5,152 nucleotides of DNA from Eggerthellales bacterium UBA948 (GTDB taxonomy: Bacteria > Actinomycetota > Coriobacteriia > Coriobacteriales > UBA8131). The stretch covers positions 1-5,152 of the forward strand of contig DBCW01000037.1 in NCBI GenBank assembly GCA_002293265.1, read 5' to 3'. The position numbers and the translations under genes were made by a program. Positions 1 through 5,152 of this stretch are shown one piece after another; within the stretch, counting starts at the first letter, position 1, and each line of letters begins with the position of its first letter. The notes beneath the pieces are model-generated. The model saw only the letters and a program-made list of their open reading frames with translations. It was not told where the DNA came from and did no database searches.

Positions 1-39
1 GATGGTATGCTTGACGAAGTGCTGGGAGGGCTTGTATGA
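1..39 (+). CDS. hsdM: 3' end of upstream gene, probably Type I methyltransferase subunit HsdM (partial)
   Basis: Reading from base 1, the frame gives 12 residues (DGMLDEVLGGLV) and then TGA at 37-39. The stop overlaps the hsdS start as ATGA, which is typical of tightly coupled hsdM-hsdS pairs. The identification as HsdM rests on context only: a Type I system needs a modification subunit, and none lies elsewhere in this window between or after hsdS and hsdR. The 12 visible residues carry no diagnostic methyltransferase motif (the SAM-binding and NPPF motifs would lie further upstream). Another small gene between hsdM and hsdS cannot be excluded. Confidence 0.6.
   Translation, partial: DGMLDEVLGGLV
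24..30 (+). promoter_or_regulatory. Ribosome binding site of hsdS
   Basis: GGGAGGG ends 5 bases before the ATG at 36 and lies within the last codons of the upstream gene. It supports the 36 start, and together with the ATGA stop/start overlap it suggests that ribosomes finishing the upstream gene re-initiate on hsdS. Confidence 0.75.
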
Positions 40-1409
40 ATTGGTATGGAACGCTCCCTGTGAGATGGGAAGAGAAGCGAATTGGCGCAGTATTAGAGCA
101 ACGAAAAGAGAAGAATGACCCTGTGAAAACAGATTTCATCCTGTCGCTTTCGGCTGCTCATGGCGTGGTGCCTTTTTCGGAACGCAAAGAAAAAGGTGGG
201 AATAAGCCAAAAGAGGAACTAAGCAGATATGCGATAGCGCATGATGGCGACTTGCTTGTTAATTGCATGAATGTTTTGTCAGGTTCATCGGGGTTAAGTC
301 ACTGGTATGGAGCAATAAGTCCTGTATATTACGCCTTATATCCACAAACAGATGAGGTGAGCATACAGTTTTACACATACATTTTCAGGCTATCCGTGTT
401 TTATAAAAGTCTTATCGGACTTGGCAAGGGAATTCTGATGCATGAGTCTAAGAATGGGGCGTGGAATACTATTCGGCTTCGCATAGGGATGCCGGACTTG
501 AAAAATGTTCTTGTTCCATTCCCAGAACGTAGAGAACAAGACCAGATTGTACGCTGGCTGGGATGGCATGGGAGCCGAATCAATAAACTCGTCCGTTCCA
601 AGCGGCGCGAGATTGAGTGTCTGAAGGAGCTAAAAAAAGCTGTCATCAGCAAAGCTGTTACGCAGGGCCTCGACGCAGATGGTGACATGAAAGACAGCGG
701 CGTGAAGTGGCTTGGTAGCGTTCCTGCCCATTGGGGAGTCAGCACGGTTAAGAAGCACTTTCGCATCAAAAAGGAGATTGCGGGCAAAGAGGGCTATGAC
801 GTTCTATCCATCACGCAGCATGGGTTAAAGGTCAAGAATGTGAAGAGCAATGAGGGGCAAATTGCACAAGACTACTCTGGTTATCAGTTTGTTCATCCGG
901 GAGATTTTGCGATGAACCATATGGATTTGATAACCGGCTATGTCGATTACTCCACGCTTTTCGGCGTGACAAGCCCAGACTATCGTGTGTTCCAGCTTCG
1001 TGACGAGTCAAAGGATTACCCACATTACTTTTTGCGGCTACTACAAAACTGCTACCACCGCAGAATCTTCTATGCATTTGGTCGTGGCGCTGCGGAAAAG
1101 GGGCGCTGGCGCTTGCCTAAAGAGAACTTTGAGGCATTCGATATCCCAATCCCTCCGAGGGAAGAACAAGAAGCAATTGCAGCTTATCTCGACAAGAAAT
1201 GCGATGAAATTGATGGACTCATTGCGAAAGTAGCCGAGGAAATCGCCCTTGTCGAGGAATATAAAACCCGCATCATCTCCGATGCGGTAACGGGGAAAGT
1301 CGATCTACGCGATGTGGAAATCCCTGATTATGAGGCTGTGGAGGAAGAATCGTCCATTAAGAGTGAAGACGAGGAAACGGAGGAGGACACAGGCTATGAT
1401 GAGAACTGA
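36..1409 (+). CDS. hsdS: Type I restriction-modification specificity subunit HsdS (two-TRD)
   Basis: This 457-residue protein is the DNA-recognition subunit of a Type I R-M enzyme: each of its two target recognition domains (TRDs) reads one half of a bipartite site, and its helical conserved regions bind HsdM. TRD1 spans about residues 1-160 and TRD2 about 222-370. Each opens with a W-x-G-x-(L/V)-P-x-x-W signature (residues 3-11 and 225-233). Each is followed by a helical conserved region beginning P-x-P-x-R-x-E-Q (161-213 and 371-423) and ending in an (I)SxAVT...D segment. Length is normal for the family. The last 30 residues are very acidic (15 Asp/Glu). The start at 36 is fixed by a good Shine-Dalgarno and the ATGA overlap. 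The 3' end overlaps hsdR. The frame is unbroken, so the subunit should be functional. The recognition sequence cannot be inferred from the TRDs by eye. Confidence 0.96.
   Translation: MNWYGTLPVRWEEKRIGAVLEQRKEKNDPVKTDFILSLSAAHGVVPFSERKEKGGNKPKEELSRYAIAHDGDLLVNCMNVLSGSSGLSHWYGAISPVYYALYPQTDEVSIQFYTYIFRLSVFYKSLIGLGKGILMHESKNGAWNTIRLRIGMPDLKNVLVPFPERREQDQIVRWLGWHGSRINKLVRSKRREIECLKELKKAVISKAVTQGLDADGDMKDSGVKWLGSVPAHWGVSTVKKHFRIKKEIAGKEGYDVLSITQHGLKVKNVKSNEGQIAQDYSGYQFVHPGDFAMNHMDLITGYVDYSTLFGVTSPDYRVFQLRDESKDYPHYFLRLLQNCYHRRIFYAFGRGAAEKGRWRLPKENFEAFDIPIPPREEQEAIAAYLDKKCDEIDGLIAKVAEEIALVEEYKTRIISDAVTGKVDLRDVEIPDYEAVEEESSIKSEDEETEEDTGYDEN
516..674 (+). repeat. HsdS central conserved region (repeat copy 1)
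   Basis: Encodes HsdS residues 161-213, a 53-residue helical spacer starting PFPERREQ. Aligned without gaps to residues 371-423 it shows 19 of 53 identities by hand count, mostly at the start (PxPxRxEQ) and end (ISxAVT). In the HsdS family these paired helices form the antiparallel coiled coil that sets the distance between the two TRDs and contacts HsdM. It is a protein-level repeat; the DNA copies are too diverged to be a long nucleotide repeat. Confidence 0.85.
1146..1304 (+). repeat. HsdS C-terminal conserved region (repeat copy 2)
   Basis: Encodes HsdS residues 371-423, starting PIPPREEQ and ending ISDAVTGKVD. It is the same length as copy 1 and pairs with it. The second half of the protein (TRD signature, TRD2, this helix) repeats the layout of the first half, as expected for a two-fold pseudo-symmetric HsdS. 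Confidence 0.85.
1382..1386 (+). promoter_or_regulatory. Ribosome binding site of hsdR, inside hsdS
   Basis: GGAGG ends 9 bases before the ATG at 1396 and 12 before the ATG at 1399, while the third candidate ATG at 1411 has no good Shine-Dalgarno at normal distance. A second overlapping GGAGG lies at 1379-1383. These bases also encode the Glu-Glu-rich tail of HsdS, so the site is dual-use sequence. It decides the hsdR start in favour of 1396 or 1399. Confidence 0.7.
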
Positions 1410-4371
1410 CATGAGTGAAAAGGGCTTCGAGACTACTATTACGAAGCACCTCGTTGAAGTCAATGGCTTTGAACAAGGCGTGACGGCTAATTATAACCGT
1501 GAGTACGCCATTGATATGGTGCGCCTGTTTCGCTTTCTTGATGATACACAGCCGGTGGCAGTTGGGGATTTACATATCCACGATACGCCGCTTGAAACTG
1601 CTAAGTTTCTGTCGGCACTTGCCACGAAGCTGAGAAGCGATGGCGTCATAAAAATCCTCCGCAGTGGTATGCGCTATAAACATCGCCACTTAGAGTTTTA
1701 TTTTCCAACTCCTGCGGATGATAACGCCGAAGCGGCGGCAATGTATGAGAAGAACATCTTCAGTGTGACCCGGCAGCTTCGCTATGTCAGCGACTCTTCG
1801 GCCATGTCGCCGGATTTGGTAATATTCCTCAACGGTTTGCCGATTATCACGCTCGAACTGAAGAATGATACCACAAAGCAGACAACACGCGACGCAGTTT
1901 TGCAATACTGCCGTGCCCGTGACCCGAAAGAACCGCACAACACCGCACTCTTCGGCTTCAAGAAATGCATGGTGCATTTTGCCGTTGACGAAGATACAGC
2001 TATGATGTGTACGAAGCTTGAAGGGCAAAAATCGTGGTTCTTACCCTTTAATAAGGGGCGGGATGACGGAGCGGGGAACCCAGAAGTATCCGTTGGTTAT
2101 CGCACGGGTTATCTATGGGAAGATGTGCTCACTAAAGCTGAACTGTCAAACATTCTGCAAAACTATACTCAGGTAGTAGAGGGTAAAGACCCAGATACCG
2201 GGGCGAAGACTTATAAGCAGATATTTCCGCGCTATCATCAGCTGTCAGTGGTCACTTCGCTGTTGAACGATGCAGAACATGATGGCATTGGGTATAAATA
2301 TCTAATCCAACATAGCGCGGGTAGTGGAAAGTCAAACTCGATTGCGTGGCTTGCCCATCAGCTTATTACGTTAAAAAAGGACGGGAAGTTCCTTTATGAT
2401 ACCGTGCTTGTTGTAACCGACCGTGTCAATCTTGATAAACAGATTCGCGACACCATCAGGCAGTTTGCCGATGTAAGCTCTACTGTGGGTTGGGCAGAGG
2501 ATTCTTCTAAGCTTCGTACCTTGCTTGCCGAAGGCAAAAAAATCATCATCACCGTTGTTCATAAGTTCGAAGTTATCGTCAGTAGCATTGGGATGGACTA
2601 CAAGCACGATAATTTTGCGATAATCATAGATGAGGCCCATTCCAGTCAGAGTGGAAAACTATCGGCCGCAATGAATATCGCGGTCTCAGGTAACGATGCC
2701 GACGACGAGGATTTGCTTGAGGATAAAATCAATTCTCTCATCGAAGGCAAGAAAATGGCGCAAAACGCAAGCTATTTTGCCTTTACTGCCACCCCAAAAA
2801 ACAAGACACTGGAGAACTTCGGGAAGTTAATTGTTGACGAGAGCGACAATCCTGTTTTGAATGAGAACGGCGAAAAACAGTTTTCGCCACACTATGTCTA
2901 TACGATGAAGCAGGCCATTGAGGAAGATTTCATCGTTGATGTACTTCGCAATTATACGCCTGTTGCAAGTTATTACTCGCTTGCCAGCAGAGTTCCGGAG
3001 AAAGACCCGCAGTTTAATCGAAAAAAGGCGCAAGCCATTTTACGGTTCTATGTGGAATCTACGCAAACAGCCATTGAAAAGAAGTCCGAGGTCATCGTCG
3101 AGCATTTTCTCTCGCGTGTTAAAAGTTTGCTTGGCGGCAAAGCACGAGCGATGATAGTCGCTCAAGGGATTCCTCGCGCTGTTGAATACTACAATACAAT
3201 TACCGATATTCTTGCCAGAGAACGCAGCGAAGTCAAGGCGATTATTGCCTTTTCGGGCGAGTACAAGGGCAAGACAGAATCAGGCTATAATGGCTTTCCA
3301 AGCAAAGATATCGAGCGAAATTTCAAAAAAGAACCGTATCGATTACTTATCGTAGCGGATAAATTCCAAACAGGGTTTGACGAGCCTTTGCTAAACGCAA
3401 TGTATGTTGATAAGCCACTCGCTGATATAAAGGCCGTTCAAACTCTCTCAAGATTAAACCGCTCATATCAAGGCAAAAAGGATACGGGTGTTTTTGTGCT
3501 GGATTTTGCAAATGATGCAGGGGTAATCAAGAAGGCGTTTGACCGCTATTACCGCACAACTATGCTTTCAGGCGAAACCGACCCGCAGAAGCTAAATACT
3601 CTTATTGATTCAATGGAATCCCTGCAAGTCTACACAAAAGACCAAGTAGAAACTTTTGTGGGTTTGTATCTCGGAGGCACAGACCGCTCACTTCTTGAAC
3701 CGATTCTTAAAACGTGTAAAGACCGATACCTTGACCTTGAGGTCGAGGAGCAGGTTCTGTTCAAGAGCAATGCGAAGAACTTCGTTCGCACCTACAACTT
3801 CCTCGCGACAATACTTCCTTACGGGTCTCAGGAATGGGAGAAGCTGTCCATATTCTTGAACCTGCTAAAGGAAATATTACCCGCACCGCACGGGGATGAT
3901 TATACGGCGGGACTTGTAGAGTCAGTGGATTTGGAAAATTACCGCTCCGTCGCACAGGAGACTATGTCTATTGCACTCGCAAACGAAAATGCAATAATAG
4001 ACCCGATTCCAGTACCTACGGATGTCGGTGTTCCAGTTCCAGACTTAGAGAACTTGAGTAAGATACTCGAAGAGTTCAATAAGGTCTGCGGCGGTTTGGG
4101 GATCAAATGGACGAACGATAAAGCGGCGCAAAAGCAGCTTCTCGACTTGCCTGAAACCGTGAAAGCAAGCATATCATATCAAGACGCTATGGAAAACTCC
4201 GATGTTCAGAATTCACGAATTGAGTCTGATAAGGCAACACGGAAAGCCATTCAGGGTAACTCGGCGACGAGCATTGAGTTTTATAAAGCCATTACTGATC
4301 ATCCCGAGTTCTTTAAGTTCGTGACGGATTTTGTGTTCAGTTCTACCTACCGTCCAAATGCGGAGGTATAA
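1396..4371 (+). CDS. hsdR: Type I restriction subunit HsdR (endonuclease/translocase)
   Basis: From ATG 1396 this is a 991-residue motor and nuclease subunit that pumps DNA past the HsdM/HsdS-bound site and cuts unmethylated DNA. The N-terminal nuclease domain has a PD-(D/E)XK centre at D140, E154 and K156 (PDLV ... LELK). SF2 helicase motifs follow in order: Walker A HSAGSGKS 306-313, TDRVNLDKQ 341-349, DEAH 412-415, FTATP 463-467, VADKFQTGFD 653-662, and motif VI QTLSRLNR 682-689. The remaining roughly 270 residues form the helical C-terminal region that in this family contacts the methyltransferase core. Length near 1,000 residues is usual. The frame stays open upstream to an ATG at 1312, but that start lies deep in hsdS and gives a basic leader unlike the family. 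The true start is 1396 or 1399 by Shine-Dalgarno, with 1411 (MSEKGFE) as an alternative. The gene overlaps hsdS by 14 bases, implying translational coupling. All key residues are present, so it looks active. Confidence 0.96.
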   Translation: MMRTDMSEKGFETTITKHLVEVNGFEQGVTANYNREYAIDMVRLFRFLDDTQPVAVGDLHIHDTPLETAKFLSALATKLRSDGVIKILRSGMRYKHRHLEFYFPTPADDNAEAAAMYEKNIFSVTRQLRYVSDSSAMSPDLVIFLNGLPIITLELKNDTTKQTTRDAVLQYCRARDPKEPHNTALFGFKKCMVHFAVDEDTAMMCTKLEGQKSWFLPFNKGRDDGAGNPEVSVGYRTGYLWEDVLTKAELSNILQNYTQVVEGKDPDTGAKTYKQIFPRYHQLSVVTSLLNDAEHDGIGYKYLIQHSAGSGKSNSIAWLAHQLITLKKDGKFLYDTVLVVTDRVNLDKQIRDTIRQFADVSSTVGWAEDSSKLRTLLAEGKKIIITVVHKFEVIVSSIGMDYKHDNFAIIIDEAHSSQSGKLSAAMNIAVSGNDADDEDLLEDKINSLIEGKKMAQNASYFAFTATPKNKTLENFGKLIVDESDNPVLNENGEKQFSPHYVYTMKQAIEEDFIVDVLRNYTPVASYYSLASRVPEKDPQFNRKKAQAILRFYVESTQTAIEKKSEVIVEHFLSRVKSLLGGKARAMIVAQGIPRAVEYYNTITDILARERSEVKAIIAFSGEYKGKTESGYNGFPSKDIERNFKKEPYRLLIVADKFQTGFDEPLLNAMYVDKPLADIKAVQTLSRLNRSYQGKKDTGVFVLDFANDAGVIKKAFDRYYRTTMLSGETDPQKLNTLIDSMESLQVYTKDQVETFVGLYLGGTDRSLLEPILKTCKDRYLDLEVEEQVLFKSNAKNFVRTYNFLATILPYGSQEWEKLSIFLNLLKEILPAPHGDDYTAGLVESVDLENYRSVAQETMSIALANENAIIDPIPVPTDVGVPVPDLENLSKILEEFNKVCGGLGIKWTNDKAAQKQLLDLPETVKASISYQDAMENSDVQNSRIESDKATRKAIQGNSATSIEFYKAITDHPEFFKFVTDFVFSSTYRPNAEV

Positions 4372-4377
4372 AATAGC

Positions 4378-4384
4378 AGGAGGT
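4378..4384 (+). promoter_or_regulatory. Ribosome binding site of the GIY-YIG gene
   Basis: AGGAGGT, a near-perfect Shine-Dalgarno, ends 8 bases before the ATG at 4393. It lies in the 21-base gap after hsdR, which shows no terminator-like hairpin or obvious promoter, so read-through from hsdR is likely. Confidence 0.85.
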
Positions 4385-4392
4385 CGTGTCTA

Positions 4393-5152
4393 ATGGCAAC
4401 TCGCGGTAAAAGCATAAACCTATTCCTTATGGACGGCGACCCAAGCGGTCGCATCAAATGCACACTTGCCAACTGGACAGGGGTTGCATATAAAATCCCT
4501 CGTACCGAACTCGACAAGTGCAAAGGTCGTGATGACCTTTCACAGAGTGGGGTCTATTTCCTGTTCGGTACATCCGACCAGACGGGAGAGAACATGGTGT
4601 ATATTGGGCAGGCGGGAGTTCGCAAGAACGGTGAGGGAATCCTATACCGCTTACAAGAGCATAAACGCAATCCCGAAAAGGACTACTGGACGGAGGCGGT
4701 TGTGTTCACGACTTCCAACAACTCATTCGGTCCCACGGAAATTAGCTACCTTGAGAATCGCTTTTGTAAACTCGCCACTGATGCCAAGCGTTATGTTGTC
4801 AAGAACGGCAACGACCCGACACCGGGTCACATCACCGAGGAAAAAGAGAGCGAACTTGAGGAATTTATAGACTACGCAAAGATTGTCATGGGGACGCTTG
4901 GCCATAAGTTGTTTGAGCCACTTGCCGAGATAAAGCCGTCGGCAGAACTAAGCAATAACGCAAATGTAGACACTGGTGGACAGATACTGCATATGAAACG
5001 CAAAAGCCGTAAAAGCGGTCAAACGATAGAAGCAGATTGCAAACAGACCGTTGAAGGTTTCGTTGTCCTCAAAGGTAGCCATATAGAATTGAACGATTCC
5101 GACAGCATACCGCCCGGCATTAAAGAGGCTCGACAAAAAGCTAATGTTGACG
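4393..5152 (+). CDS. GIY-YIG nuclease-domain protein with DUF4357-like C-terminus (3' end cut by window)
   Basis: The frame from ATG 4393 is open for 253 codons to the window edge with no stop. An N-terminal segment (about 7-45, LFLMDGDPSG ... NWTG ... PR) precedes a GIY-YIG domain: GVYFL at 53-57, VYIGQAG at 69-75, R86 and H90 in RLQEH, and YLENRF 119-124 supplying the probable metal-binding Glu (E121, less likely E116). GIY-YIG proteins cleave or nick DNA with one divalent metal. A lysine/arginine-rich linker (about 200-210) leads to residues 212-253, which carry an EGFVVLKGSHIEL segment resembling DUF4357, a small domain often fused to such nucleases. The strong Shine-Dalgarno fixes the start. 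The position 21 bases after hsdR suggests co-transcription with the R-M genes. Substrate and biological role are unknown: an accessory defence nuclease is plausible but inferred from context only. It is not a component of known Type I complexes. Confidence 0.88.
   Translation, partial: MATRGKSINLFLMDGDPSGRIKCTLANWTGVAYKIPRTELDKCKGRDDLSQSGVYFLFGTSDQTGENMVYIGQAGVRKNGEGILYRLQEHKRNPEKDYWTEAVVFTTSNNSFGPTEISYLENRFCKLATDAKRYVVKNGNDPTPGHITEEKESELEEFIDYAKIVMGTLGHKLFEPLAEIKPSAELSNNANVDTGGQILHMKRKSRKSGQTIEADCKQTVEGFVVLKGSHIELNDSDSIPPGIKEARQKANVD

Noticed and set aside
632..638. A7 run in the hsdS central conserved region, and another A7 at 2536-2542 in hsdR, as possible phase-variation tracts
   Set aside because: Seven adenines is short for a slippage switch and is expected from Lys-Lys codons. 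Both frames are intact, and no longer repeat tract is seen.
401..787. Antisense open frame of 128 codons within hsdS, and similar antisense frames in hsdR and the GIY-YIG gene
   Set aside because: They lie wholly opposite well-supported coding sequence, have low-complexity or unrecognisable translations, and show no convincing ribosome binding site.
1312..1395. Possible earlier hsdR start at ATG 1312
   Set aside because: It would overlap hsdS by nearly 100 bases, adds a 28-residue Arg/Lys-rich leader not expected in HsdR, and lacks the well-placed Shine-Dalgarno seen for 1396/1399.
4372..4392. Possible terminator or promoter between hsdR and the GIY-YIG gene
   Set aside because: Only 21 bases, with no inverted repeat or T-run and no room for a -35/-10 pair; the only signal is the Shine-Dalgarno.
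4466..4870. Forward frame of 134 codons overlapping the GIY-YIG gene
   Set aside because: It is a shadow in another frame: it has no recognisable motif, while the frame from 4393 has GIY-YIG motifs, a strong Shine-Dalgarno and no stop.
1..5152. Invertible hsdS cassette, recombinase or second partial hsdS that would mark a shuffling locus
   Set aside because: Only one hsdS is present, with no long DNA-level inverted repeats and no recombinase gene in the window. Flanking sequence could still hold one.

Overview
The window is a densely packed, single-strand (+) operon fragment of a Type I restriction-modification locus in the order (hsdM)-hsdS-hsdR, followed by a GIY-YIG nuclease-domain gene that runs off the right edge. 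There is no RNA gene, insertion sequence, CRISPR array, terminator or recognisable promoter. The longest non-coding stretch is the 21 bases between hsdR and the last gene.

Layout: bases 1-39 are the last 12 codons and stop of an upstream gene, most likely hsdM. hsdS (36-1409) overlaps it by 4 bases (ATGA) and encodes a two-TRD specificity subunit with two clearly repeated halves. hsdR (about 1396-4371) starts inside the 3' end of hsdS and encodes a full-length restriction/translocase subunit with an intact PD-(D/E)XK nuclease centre and a complete set of SF2 helicase motifs. A strong Shine-Dalgarno then precedes a gene at 4393 that is still open at the window end. It encodes a GIY-YIG domain and a C-terminal segment resembling DUF4357.

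How it works together: HsdM and HsdS form the sequence-specific adenine methyltransferase. HsdR joins them to make the restriction complex, which translocates and cleaves unmethylated foreign DNA. The overlaps suggest translational coupling that keeps the subunits in proportion. The GIY-YIG protein is probably co-transcribed and may be an accessory defence nuclease, but its role cannot be read from the sequence.

Organism: strong GGAGG-type ribosome binding sites, moderate base composition and an acidic HsdS tail fit a Bacillota (Firmicutes) bacterium. This is a weak inference and no genus can be named. Type I loci are commonly strain-variable and horizontally exchanged. The core is a recognisable, apparently intact known system. 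The main item for a second look is the linked GIY-YIG gene.
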